Part shown: positions 12,101 through 24,452 of the stretch, piece after piece | Numbering within the stretch: position 1 is the first letter of the stretch | How the letters are laid out: every line of letters begins with the position of its first letter | Assembly: GCA_932294295.1 (NCBI GenBank) | Contig: OW028580.1 | Span: 33,674,136-33,738,135 of the forward strand | Source of the DNA: Alitta virens | Taxonomy: Eukaryota; Annelida; Polychaeta; Phyllodocida; Nereididae | Length of the DNA: 64,000 nucleotides | Direction of reading: 5' to 3' | Notes under the pieces: model-generated | The model's database searches: none | What the model saw: only the letters and a program-made list of their open reading frames with translations | Told to the model about the DNA's origin: nothing | Translations under genes and position numbers: made by a program

Positions 12101-15100
12101 GGTAGCCTATTTGTGATAGTTATTGCCCGGCAGGAGGTTGATTCAGGATTTATCACACAAGAGTGCAAATCATTTCAGTTATCTAAACATTTTGTTTCGA
12201 TTCAATTAGCATTACAGGGACGTGTCAAAGTGTCCAAATCTTCTGAAGATGGCAAAGAGATTTGGGGTTACAGTGAAGTTCGAAAGGGGGCGCACATGTT
12301 CTGGTGGCTCTATTACTCCACGCACCCTGGTGGACAAAATACAAGACCTCTCATTATATGGCTGCAGGTGATACTTCATCTTTATAGTAAATAAAATAGA
12401 TGAATAAGTAGATAATAAGAGGGAGACTAAATTAATAGAAATTTTTATAAAAACTGGGATGTAAATATCCTTGGCAAATCGAATTAATTCCAGCAACATT
12501 TTGTATCAGTGCACAAGCAAACTCTGATGAACATGTTGGGTGCAATAATTATTAATAACAATTCTTTCTTTGCAAGTTTATGATTATGATTGTTTAATGA
12601 CTTGACTACTTACTTATAGGGTGGCCCTGGACTTTCCTCATCCGGGGTGGGTAACTTGGCTCTCCTGGGGCCCCTGGACGAGGAGCTGAAGCCACGAAAT
12701 CACACCTGGGTAGGCTATGCTTCTTTTCTGAACCATTATTACTTTCTTTTTCTAAGCCAATAATACTTCGCCGTTTCATAAGCCATCATTTAATTTTTTA
12801 AGCCAATAGACCGTGGCAGTAGTATTTCTCTTCTGTTAGCCAATATTACTCAACTTTTCTAATCCCATATAAATTTTCCTTTTTTAATCCTATATAATTT
12901 CCTTTTCTAAGCCTAAACCCATTGTTATTTCCCTTTTCAAATCCAGTATTACTTCCCCTTCTAAGTTATTATTGCCTCTGTTTCCTAAGCCAATATTAAT
13001 TATTTTGGTGACAAAAATTTGTGTTACAGCCAAACGTCAACTCTATTAATATGAAGGAAGTTTATTTCTGCATTCTTGAGTCATTTCCATATTGCCACGT
13101 AACACTGGAACCAAGCATTGAATATGCACTATAATGAATAGTATTAAACAGCTGTAAAATATATGTTTTAAATACACAAAGTATGCTTTAAACAATAATT
13201 TACCTTGGTTGGCATTCTATATTCATGTAACAATTATTTATGCCTTTTGGTAAGCAAATAATTCGACACCAAAGGTGACAAAGGCCACCTGTCAAATATG
13301 TAAGTCACAGTTTAACACAAATAATAACATAAACTGAGAATCAAACACTGGGGTTTTGCGATCATTACAATTTGTTCCCTCTTTTAAGTCACTATTCTCT
13401 TTTGAATGCATTCAACACAGTATGGTTTTTTCTTTAGAAGTTATTAATTATCATTAGTTACACCGGGTTTATTTTGTTCATATTTGGTTTGTAAACTCGA
13501 TGCATCTTCAGGTCAAAGAAGCAAATGTGTTATTCGTGGATAACCCGATAGACACCGGATACAGCTACTTGGACAATGGCACTCTCCCAGCCCAAACCGG
13601 AGATGATATAGGGCTGGATTTGGTCAATATGTTGAATTCAGTCAATAAACATCTTCCTCACCTGAATGTAAGAACTTATTGTATCGTCAACAAAATAATT
13701 ATGCGTCAATCTAGCAATATTACCTGGATACATTAATTCTATATCTTTAAACCATCTCCATATCTATAACTCCTTTCATCTTTTCGCGTATTCTATGTGC
13801 TTGTTTAATATGGTCTAATGAACCTATCTGTAATAGGTGTGTGTAGCTTTGTCACTATTACTAGCTCTGGTCAGTATGCCATTCAAGTAACCTGCAAGTG
13901 ATTTATTTTTGCCTTTTTTGCAGAATTTATCAGTTTATATCTTCGGCCAGTCATATGGTGGCAAGATGGCGACCGCGTTTGGTTGTCAACTGCAGAAGGT
14001 AACAAACTGAAATAACTGCAATTACAAAATTAAGTGTTATTAAAACACACTGTTTTATTATTCAGAAACTTAACATTTCATTGCAGGCAATAGATAACAA
14101 TGAAATTGCCATTAACTTCAAGGGGGTGGCTTTGGGCAATGCTTGGATTTCACCAGCTGACTCAGTTGTCAACTGGGCACCTCTTCTGCTGCATATGGTT
14201 AGTAAGATACTTTTGGATCCACAATAAATGTCCACCAGTGTTTCGGTCATATTTATATCATTAGAAGCTCAGACTCAGTAACACAAAATTGACAGAATTT
14301 ACCAACGAACCCCAACTTTTTAACAAAAAAACTCCTCTCTGCACCAATTACCTTAAAGTATCATCATTCCAATGATGATTTATGCCTACTTGTTATCATT
14401 ATGATCATTTTGTGAAGTGATTCTATTGACCATGAAGTCGGGGTTTGAACGTTTGATATTTGTCTGTTTCGTGCAGCTCCATGCTATCGGAAAAATATGA
14501 CTGAAAAATAGGTGGACCACTGGACATTCATTTGATGCCATTGTGAGTGGACCATACAACATGACTTAGGAACATGACTCATCAGGCACTCGTTTTCATC
14601 TCTGAAAATACTGAAAGTTTTCACTCAAACAAAAATCTCTGTAATTGACTTTTTCAGTCTATCATTGACCAATACAAATTTGCTGTCGCCGACAGAGCTG
14701 CGAAAGACTTGGTCAGTGCCATTGCTACATGCGGACCCCTCTGTGAGACCAGTCGACGAAAATTGCTGATACTTCTATGGATTTTTCTCAGTATAGACGT
14801 GAATTTTTACAACCTGCTTCAATACAACACTTTATCATATTTTGAAAACCCTATCATCCGAGAACAGATGAATGGCACAATTCGACAAAAACTTCACATT
14901 GTTCCGGACAATGTTACGTGGCAAAGTGAGTCGCATGTATTTGCAATGGTTTAAAGCATTATTGTGAGTCATGTGTCATACTCACATGACTCTGTCATTC
15001 CATTTAGGTTTGCCCATTTTGCTGTGCTGTAGTTACAATGAACAGTCTCATCAATATGTGTGATAAACTTGGCCGATAGAAAAAAAAGTGGTACCACGAA

Positions 15101-17428
15101 TAATTTAATATGCACCAGCTGACTGAACTACCAACCAATGCTGAGATTTTGTGTATTTAATGACAGTTCAGAATTGTGTCACTGCCATATATGATATATA
15201 GTGGTTTTATTTCAGATCCATCAATCAACGTTCGCAAAACTGCCCAACAAAATGATTTTCTGTCTTCTGAAGTCTACAGAGGTATTTAAACAGTACATAG
15301 ATATTTCAGCATTTTTACTAATTAATCAATGAACGTTCACAAAACTGCCATAGAAAATGATTTTCTGTCTTCAGAAGTCTACAGTGGTATTTATACACAC
15401 TATTGGGCATAAGACATTTTTTTAATTGTCTTCTAGATGGCCTAATGTAGCAGTACATAGACATTTCAGCATTTTGACTTCTTGACCATTGGCATAAAAT
15501 ATAATTTTATCATTTAATTGTGGTAAATAATACACAAAAGCTATTTTTATCAGCTTGGAAAGCCTAATATCATATAAATTAATAGTGGGTGGTGAGGAGC
15601 TCAATATGCAGTTTTACTTGCCAAAGCTGGTAATATTGGTTGAGACCTGCAGCCAATAGCCAAGGCAAATAATTAGGTGTCCATGTGCTGAGTTTATGCA
15701 ATTCTTGTTCTGAAAAGCAGACAATTCAGAAAAATTGCCTAAACTCAAGAAATATGAATCCATTTCTCTAGTATTTATAAGCGAAGATTTCTTAAGTCTA
15801 TGATCAGCCTATCGACTACATAATTTAACCAATCATTTAGTTTAACAGGTAAACTAGCAAAGAATGCCCATAATTAGGTTGCTGGGCTGTTAGGTAACAG
15901 CACACAGTGTAATATGATCAGGTCATAGATTCAAATTACGAAGTGCCAAAACTTCAGCATAACCATTGCTCAGATTTCAGACTATGCTTTATAGTGGACT
16001 TGAGGGGGTGGATATGGGACTATGGGAAGGGGGTAAGACACTTTTCTCATGATGCCATTTATTAAGTTTGTACTTTAAATTGTTCTTCAGTTGACTGGCT
16101 ACTGGAACGCAACATTGAAGTGATAATATACCAAGGTCAACTGGATATGATGTGCCCTACAAATGGTATGGAAATGAATTATTACTTGTTATTAATGCAA
16201 TTGAATTGCATTTTTACTTACATGTATTCCTTTGCATGTGATTGTCAAAATAATTAGTGTTTATCGTGTTACATCACAGACTTAGAAACAGCATGCAAAT
16301 CTAGGACTCCCATTGGTTAAGGCAGTCGCTTAGCCAGTGAGAGTCCTGTATTCACATGATGTCTTCTGGAGTTTTGTTTCCTAGTCTATGAGTTCAGCTG
16401 CAATATAAATTTTCTGGCAATCTTTTAGGTGCTCAAGATTGGTTGAATAAATTGAAATGGAAGAAATTTCCAACTTTCTACCGAACGCAGAGGCAGCCAC
16501 TGATGGCTCCAGGTGAACAGGTGCCTGAAATGTTTGTTAAAGCTCACGAAAATCTGAAGTTTTACTACATTTTGAAATCTGGTCATGCTGTAAGTGCAAT
16601 GTTTTTCCTCTCTAGAGTTTTTTCAGTGCCACTCTGCTACTGGTTTTAAACTTCTTGTGTGTGCCAGATCTAATTTTTGAACAATCTCACAAGATTAATG
16701 GGAATTCTCACGTGTGGATCAAGCTCAGGCAGATTTCATAAGAAACTAAACTCCAAAAGGTCATGTGAATCCAGGATACCTATTTGCTACGGCTGGATTC
16801 ACATGACGTTCTGGAGTAAAAGTTTTCAGGTCTATAAAATCTGCTGATAATGGTTCTCAGGCTGAGTCCAAAGGCACAAAGAGTCTAACAGAATTCACTT
16901 GGAACAATAATCCTTTTGGGGGAGCAAGCGATTTGACGGTTTAGAATCTATAACAATAGATAAGTCCATAACAACCGTATGAGGACAAATTTGTACTTAA
17001 TAAAACCATGCAATGTGATATCGGATTATCATATATACTTAAAGAATGCTTCATTTGCCACTAAGAAATAATTGACCTTCTTTTGGCACCCATTGCTGCT
17101 TGTTCTTTAAATAACTCAGACACTCGTGCTATAGCACTCTCACAAAGACGTCTGATGCTCAATAGACATAATTATTACCTTGATCAAATTTCAAATCACA
17201 TTTTCATCAATGTGTATTTCCTCTTTTTCTCACCAGGTACCCAAAAACACCCCTGCTGCTGCCTTGCGGATGGTGAGCTACATTCTCAACAATTCTCACA
17301 CAGGAGGAGCAATAAATAGTCACACAGGAGGAGCAATAAATAGTCAAGCTCATATATCATTTGCTTCTCCAATTCTCATTGTCGTCCAGCTAATTACATT
17401 TTATGAAATATCTAGGATATCATCTTAG
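9180..17428 (+). CDS. SCPEP1: Retinoid-inducible serine carboxypeptidase-like protein, 11 exons
   Basis: Predicted secreted or lysosomal peptidase of family S10, removing residues from peptide C-termini. Exons: 9180-9258, 12210-12367, 12620-12709, 13512-13667, 13924-13998, 14087-14197, 14658-14925, 15216-15281, 16091-16165, 16429-16589, 17237-17428. All junctions are GT/AG and the phases join to an open frame of 476 residues (human SCPEP1 is about 450). Seen: a hydrophobic signal peptide (residues 4-20, LLLSLFCIL), WLQGGPGLSSSG (oxyanion region, about 77-88), GQSYGG with nucleophile Ser171, GQLD with Asp353 and SGH with His412. The residue before Ser171 is Gln where the family normally has Glu. 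Residues about 242-270 and the last 45 do not resemble the family. Exon 1 is the least certain part: it is chosen because it supplies a signal peptide in the right phase, 3 kb upstream. Confidence 0.85.
9259..10825. other. First part of carboxypeptidase intron 1
   Basis: AT-rich non-coding sequence. It includes a partial copy of the palindromic TA MITE at about 10172-10265 (left half with AGACTTGGAAGTTAAACTCC). Nothing else is recognisable. Confidence 0.5.
10825..12170 (-). pseudogene. Decayed non-LTR retrotransposon reverse transcriptase (in intron 1)
   Basis: Read on the minus strand, scattered stops and frameshifts break a reverse-transcriptase sequence that is still in order: DNLSSNLIKN-like (about 12080), an RT block resembling KDD..QNYRPI (about 11920), a GVPQG-like block (about 11530), the catalytic YADD (about 11445), then the C-terminal connection region (LYLGIKIHK near 11215 and KLQKQTVRIISKAKYN near 11020). 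The layout suits jockey/CR1-type LINE elements; the exact clade is not determined. It lies antisense in the first intron of the carboxypeptidase gene. Confidence 0.75.
15296..15389 (+). pseudogene. Duplicated copy of carboxypeptidase exon 8 (pseudo-exon)
   Basis: The sequence at about 15325-15388 repeats exon 8 (15216-15281) with few changes, keeping the GT donor at its 3' end. The downstream intron sequence (GTACATAGA.ATTTCAGCATTTT) is also repeated, at 15293 and again near 15452. The copy has a TAA in the exon 8 frame just before the conserved part and no good acceptor next to it, so it probably does not contribute to the protein. A tandem duplication of about 100-160 bp is the simplest explanation. 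Confidence 0.7.
16267..16404. mobile_element. Palindromic MITE copy (intron 9 of carboxypeptidase)
   Basis: The inverted halves contain AATCTAGGACTCCCATTGG and AGAGTCCTGTATTCACATG, ending in CTAGTCTATGAG..CAGCTGCAAT. It is the same family as 5303-5450. A further diverged copy occupies about 16728-16848 in the next intron. Confidence 0.55.
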
Positions 17429-17745
17429 TAGAAATTGACATTTGCAAACAATATCTTGCCATTGATATTTTTTTAATTTATGAATGGAGTTGATGAACAT
17501 TCTGAAATTTAAAAGTGGATTGTTTTATGCTAAATAATTCCCTACCTGAATTGTGTTCAACAGATATTAACTTAAAATTGGGTTTTGAAATTTGGTGCTT
17601 AATCATGTTAACCATGTTGTTATTTTGTACAGGAGAATTGCAGATGCCAGTCTCTATATGTGCATGCAATTTTCAAATAACGCAAATTACAATGTATATT
17701 CATAATATTATTTCATAGCGATTGTGCCTGAAATTGCAAAACAAA

Positions 17746-18870
17746 TGTGTGTAAATCTTTATATGAATGAAATTTGCTTAGATGCCTGTTTTGTACTGTG
17801 TAGTATTATCTTCATATTATTCCGATTCTTACTCCGCTATTAACAGCTGTTTTGGTAAAGGGTGAGAAGGTAAAGTTCTAGTCCAGCCTGTGGCACACTT
17901 CTACCCAAGAGTACACTGCTAAGTTTTCCTCTCATGTGTGGGGGGTTATGGCCTAGCTAGTTGCTTCCAACAGCTGGGTCTCGGGTTCAATTCCCGGTTG
18001 AGCCTATGTTGGATGGCTGTTTCATCCTTCATCTCATTGCCATGGTCCCTGCCTGTCCCAATGAGCTCATCAGGTGCAGAAATACAGGAAGTAAAGCTAT
18101 TCACCAAAAATCCTCTTATTAAATAGTCATATGTGGAAACACTTTGATTAACAGAGATGAGGGAAACTACCAGCTTTCCCAACCCTACCAGATAATAAGG
18201 CGATAGTTTTGAGACTAACGTGTAGATATATTTAATTTTATTAGTCTGAGAGTGTAAGATGTATTATTCGATTAATATCACAGTTGCATTGTATCTATCA
18301 CAGAAGTTGCATCACATTCACAATAAATACATTATAGAAATCAATACAAATGTAAAGCCAAATACACTAAAGCAAAAAATACAGCAGTCAGTTAGTCAAC
18401 ATATTCTCTGTGACCCACATTATTTTCAAGAATGGGTTTCATAGTTGTGACACCCAATCTCAGTGAATGCAAGGAAGCATAGCTAGGGGCATTGATTTCT
18501 CTTGATGGTTGGGGGGGGGGGGGGGGTGAGGGATGCAGGCCTACTTGTCTGTCGCACCATGACTTTCCCTCGCAGGATCATTGATGCCAAACTATTTACA
18601 GATAAACTTGGACTGATATGTGATAAGAAATATAAAATTGCTAAATGAAGTATTTTGAAATGAAGGGCTGTAGAAAAAAAGTCATTTTCATTTGTCAATT
18701 TCAGGGGGGGGGGGTGTTATATATCCCCTTTCTCCCCCTGAATCGACGCCCCTAAGCGTAACCAGTTCATTTTGTAGGCCTAAGTGTGCTTGCATCGTCA
18801 CAACGGGCTTCTTTTTGTCAACAGAAGGAGCTATCAGGAACTGCGTGCAAAACAATGGTTCAGTACAATT
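17746..18870. repeat. Dispersed repeat block, copy 2
   Basis: Same order of sequence as 1-2260 but without the 970-base insertion. It contains a second SINE family 1 copy at about 17935-18125 (B-box GGGTTCAATTCCC), the G-run near 18510 and the palindromic G-run/C-run stretch near 18702-18755. It begins about 300 bases after the carboxypeptidase stop codon. No coding potential. Confidence 0.7.
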
Positions 18871-19950
18871 GATTACATCACATTTAGATGACTGCATTAA
18901 ATAATTATCAGGCGCAGTTAATGATGGCTCCCTCTACTGATACAATAGTTCACCATTGTTTTGAATTTGTGGTCATCCATAGATGGTCATTTGTTTAAAA
19001 GCAATTAGTTGCCTGTTAACTTATTAAGACTGTTTGCAATGTAATTTGACTTCTTGTTCCTAAATTGACTTCAATGAAAATCATTCAAGCAAGGTAAACT
19101 GACATCACCAGACATGGTTTGAAGTACATTTGGGTTTTCTTCCTTGCATTCAGCAGTAATATGGCATTCTAAACACCCTAAAAGTCATGTTACCCAGTCT
19201 GCATAATAAACTCACGTTTGGCGAACTGTGGTGTCATTTTAATACACCATTCACAGCCAAATTACATAAACCTTGGAAGCTAAACGCCAGGGGACGTCAT
19301 GTGAATCCAGGACTCACTAAACTAAGTAGAGTCCTTGACTCACATGATATCATCTGGCGTTTAGTTTCCAAGTCTGTGAGATTGGTTTCCAAGTCAACGA
19401 AATTGGATATAATACACTGTCAATGGATCCTTTAATTTTTGAGAATAAAATGTAAAAAAAAAATGCTTTGATGAGATAAACAAAAAATCTTAATTTTAAC
19501 TATTCAGTAATCCTATTCATTTGCAAAAAAATATATGCACGATATTCAATGTTTGATTTGGAAGAAAATAAGATATTGATAACTATTTATTTGAGGTGCA
19601 AGGTTTAGACAGAACATAGCCCTGATGAGGATCATTGTTCTAGTTAGAAGCATCAAGCTCAGAGCACTGGATTTATGCTTGACTTCCAAAGGATGAACAG
19701 ACATTGCCCCAAGGGAATATGAGGTTTTACTACATTTAAGTATATCCTTGCCAGAATTTCCTCAGTGTTACTGATTTTACAGTTCCATTTATAAGTTGGG
19801 GATTTTAAACCTGAAAATCGGTCCCAGGACCTCTTGTTTTATTCGAGGCAAGTTGTTTAATACCTCAAAGTTTCTCATCGGTTGATAAAAACTCTTCCCC
19901 AACACCATACACACATCCCTGTGTGATCTAAGTGATATTATTGTTCTAGT
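18870..19950. other. Intergenic region between carboxypeptidase and the IgGFc-like gene
   Basis: It contains a palindromic MITE copy at about 19254-19411 (GACGTCATGTGAATCCAGGA on the left, CTCACATGATATCATCTGG on the right). A short degenerate duplicate of the end of the next gene's last exon lies at about 19630-19697. Otherwise AT-rich without features. Confidence 0.5.
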
Positions 19951-22900
19951 TATGCTTCATGCTCAGAGCCCTGGACTTGTGCTTGACTTCCAATGATTTC
20001 TACTTTGCTTTCCTTGACATCATCAGCTGAACAAAACATAGCACGGACGATCAGGTAGGTCAGGATTATGATGGGAATGCCGCCAAGGATAGCTCCGAGA
20101 ATGATGAACATCATCAATTGTCGTTTCTTCTTCTTATCATCTTGTGTATCAGTGTTAGTGTTTGTTTGCTGCTTAGGTTCTTCGTAGATCAGGTCTTCGT
20201 CTGTTTTCGTGTCGCTGTCATCATCTTTACCATCCTTCTTTTCCTCGTCAATTCGTCCATCGCAATCGTTATCCAGGTTATCACCAGGTGTCGCTGTGGT
20301 TGGTGTGCATGACTCCCACAAGGAGGCCAAACGGAATCCAACCGGAAAGGCCCACAATCCTGATCCAACATTTCCGGTTGTGTACGCTGCTGCCACCTTA
20401 GTTTTAGTTCCCTGACTCATGCTATAAACACCAGATTGAGTGCTCTGTACATAATACTTATTGGTAGTTCCTGTCCAACTCCAGGAGGTGGCAGCATCAT
20501 TCAGCTGAAACTCACTGGTGTCACTGGCGGTAAATACAACTTTAGCTGCATTGGGAGAAGTAGTTTGCTTTGTGGTTTGGGCGAATGCTGCCTCCGAAAC
20601 ATACTGACCAAAAGGCAAAACAGTCACAAGTGCTAAATCAGAGTTGGAACTTGTCTGTAGTATGGCCGCAATGACATACACCTGCGCATTTGAAGTAATA
20701 GTCACATCAGAGGTGGTTTCGCCCAATTCTGTGAACTGACCAGTTTTAAGATTAACTGATGTTGAAGAGGACCCTGATGTTATTTGAAGGAAAGTGTCAT
20801 TGGTAGCTTCACAAAAAAAAAAGAAAAAGAAGAAAAAGAAATTACATTCAATCAAAATTAGATATTCCATGTATAAATACTGCATCATTAATTCATCTTT
20901 GTAAAAACCATACCAAGAATCCTGACAATTTTCTTCAGTGCGGCTCCAGGAAAGAAAAACTTCCTTCCAAGAGCATTGGTAGGCCACATCTGTTCCACCA
21001 TTGCCTCGTTCACACACTCTGTGGTTTTTCTCTTTCCCGCATAGGTCGCCACTGGTTTGCTGGCGGTTATTTTTATCCCTGTGATGTCATCAAAACAGGT
21101 CAGGAGATTCGTCTGCCAAGAATTTAATGTCTGAAATCAAAAGCAAAAATATACCTGAGAACTACATTTAGTAAAATCGTAGTGAAGAAGCTTGTATGTC
21201 TAGTGTACTGACGTATGTAAATGGCGAAGCAGCTAGTTGTCCATTTTGTAGACACCTGACGCTCCCGGGAAGCTGTACTTGAACACTGGTAGCAGCTTCT
21301 GATGCAGCGACAAGAACAAAATGGCAGGCATCAGGCTCTGACAATGATGCTGCCGCAGTGGTGGGTGATTCCGTTGCTGTTGTAGTCCCTTCTGACGATT
21401 TCGATGTTACCGATGTTGTTGGGTTAGCGGTGGTTGTTGTCGCTTTTGCAGTTGATGTCATTCCGGTGGTTTGCGTTGATTGTGATGTCATTGAAGATTG
21501 TGACGTCACTCCATTGCCTTGTGATGTTTGTGACGTCACAGTGGTTGTCATGGCACCAGCAGGGGCAGCAGTAGTTGGCTTCTCCACGTACTTGGCTCCA
21601 TTGCCTTGGGGTGAGTAGCTCACTGCATAATATTGTGACCCCAGCTTGTCTGTTGGCAGAGCAGTGAAGGAGTAGGCCACTCCTGATGACCAGGCAAAGA
21701 CATGTACACTCACTTTCTGTGAAGCTGTGATTCTGATCCCTGAAATTAGTGACATATCCAGTTTTAAACAAAGGCATAAACTGTATTTAAGTTGGAATAT
21801 ATATATATATCCTGGAGTTAGCCAACCTCTACATACAGGTTGTCCAAAGTTAGGAAAAGTTTGGAGCGATTCAGAGAAGAGGGTCTTTGGTGGATAAAAA
21901 TGAGATCAGGCAAACTTTCTATCCTCAAAATGTTGGTGCAATTGTTACAGCACTGCAATGTTAGTCATTTTTCTTTCATTGATTGCACATGCATAGCAAA
22001 TGCATTGGTCAACAAACTGCCATTATTAATGAGCTATACAGAATGGATCTTTGGCGACACTGATGTCACAGATCAATGACTTATGCCTTTGCATAATGTA
22101 TTATACGCCAATTAGAGAGACTTTCATATTGACATAATTGGTTTCATCGAGCACTTCTCATAGATCAATTCCTACTTTATGTCCAAAACGAAATTTCAAT
22201 AATTGGATTCTGATGCCATTGTCACGAAAGTCTTTCACCTATATGTACAATGTAGGTCCAGAGTAAGTATTAAAAACATAGTTAAGCAAGTAAAGCACAA
22301 AATTGCATAGGGCTCCAAATTAAGTAAGTAAGTAAGTGAGTAAGTAAGTAAGTAAGCAAACAGTCGAGTAAATTATCATGAAATAGTGGCGCTCTACCGC
22401 TTCCATTTAATTGGTCAACAGCTACACTTCTGTGGTAATGCTCTGAGGCTAATTTTTACCTTTAAACATTTTTTTGAATATGTTCCAATTTCTCTATCGA
22501 CCTCAAACCATCACTAAAAGTTAACTCAATGTTTTTACTTTGCTCATGATTTTTTTCATCAAAAGTGTTCGTAAGGGGAAAAAAGTGCTCGTAAGAGTTT
22601 CTTTTCATCCTAGCGTTCCCGACAGAATGGTAATGATAGCATAGTTTATCATATTCACCCCAGGTGTCAGGCAGAGGCACTTTTTCCTTATCTAATAGCC
22701 AAGTAACAACCCCCCCCCCCCCTCACGTCCTAATCTGACTACCCCCTCCACTGCTAGTATTCTCGCAACCCCTTGACCTGATGTCCACATGATGCTCATA
22801 GTAAGCGGCTGTTTGCTAAATGGCAATTGACGAAACTTCATTTTGTTTTACATAAGTGGCAGATTATACTGAAAAGAAGTTGTTTTAAATATGTATAATA

Positions 22901-24421
22901 ATAATAATCATGATTATAATGCATGATATGGTAAAAACGTTATAAGAGAAAAGCAAAATAACAGAAAGAAAAAAAGATTGATATATATAGATAGATAGAT
23001 AGACAGACATATAGATAGATAGATAGACAGCTAGATAGATAGATAGATAGATAGCGGGATAGCCAGATAGATAGATAGATAGCCAGATAGATAGCCGGAT
23101 AGATAGATAGATAGTGCCTCCCTCACTGGCGGTTTAGCCAATTAACTTCATAAATACTGAAGGTACAAATCTGAATTTATATCTATGGATGCCCCTATCA
23201 GAGATACATCTATCCCTGCAAAGAACAATGCAGTAGATGCAGTATTAATGTTTAAAATAGAAGAAACAGTCTGCAAGGGGGCGGGCCGGCCGGGTGCCCA
23301 AGTCCCCATTATACCATTATACTAATGCTCATTAGTTGTGGTAATATCATATTTATACAGCCTTTAGTTTGGGAACAATCTACAAGTCTGTAGAAATAAG
23401 ATATTACCACAACTTAGGGAGCAAGATATCACCCTCTAATAAGGTATTACCCAGTATTCTAGATAAATAGATCTACAGATATGATGCTATAATTATTGGA
23501 TACCAGCCGGTATAAAACATAATGCACACCTGAACGGTTTCTTATTGAGGTGACAAATATTGCATTGGTGCATGGGAGGAAGTGGAGGAGGAGGGAGGAG
23601 GAGGAGGAGGAGGAGGAGGGAGGAGGAGGAGGAGGAGGAGGAGGAGGAGGAGGGAGGAGGAGGAGGTTTATGTCAGCTCAACTGGTTCACTGATGCAATA
23701 CATTTGACATTTATTACCAATCATTTGACAAGTTGTAATCCATAACAGAGATGAGATGCAAAAGTAGGAACTAAAACGATTACAAAGGTAGGAGCTAAAA
23801 CGATTACAAAGGTAGGAACTAAAACGATTACAAAGGTAGGAGCTAAAACGATTACAAAGGTAGGAACTAAAACGATTACAAAGGTAGGAACTAAGACGAT
23901 TACAAAGGTAGGAACTAAAACGATTTTTTTTACTGGTGTGGTGTGGTATTATTTATTGACTTGTGTGTACTATACACATTAAATGACAATATAACAATAA
24001 CAAAACAATTTTAGTCACACCCAGCCCACTTGGGCTTAGGGAAGAGTACCCCAAAGGGCACCTCAGCCAATGTTAATCTAGCACCTTGATTCATTTATTT
24101 TCTTTTATTTCTAACTTTTAGATATAAATTACTCAGCCTGTCAGTCCTTCTTGCCAGGGATAAACCATAAACATATGATAAATGAACATTTTTTGTTTTC
24201 AACATTATGTGATGCACATTCAGTTCTTTGGGGGTACAATCAAATGATTAAAATAACTAAGTTTAAGTGGGTCCATTTGGGAACACACGTAGAGCCCTTT
24301 GGGCTTACCCATTCCTAAAGGGCACCTTTTAACCTTGAAACTTTCTTAACCATTTTAGAATTTACGTTTTATAATATGAAAAAAGTGAGTAAGTAAGTGG
24401 ATGAGTACGTAAGTAATTATA

Positions 24422-24452
<31 letters not shown>

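Noticed and set aside
14712..14796. A small intron inside carboxypeptidase exon 7 (GTCAGT or GTGAGA to TTTTTCTCAG)
   Set aside because: Every available donor gives a phase that does not join the acceptor in the VNFYN frame, while the uninterrupted exon is open.
19950..21017. A single 355-residue protein starting at 21017
   Set aside because: The first 80 residues of that frame are out of frame with the conserved domain. The conserved sequence is in another frame of 20914-21130, followed by an intron with a pyrimidine-rich acceptor.
22985..24450. A CRISPR-like array (regular repeats at 23.76-23.93 kb)
   Set aside because: The 24-bp units are directly adjacent with no unique spacers, in animal intron DNA; it is a minisatellite.
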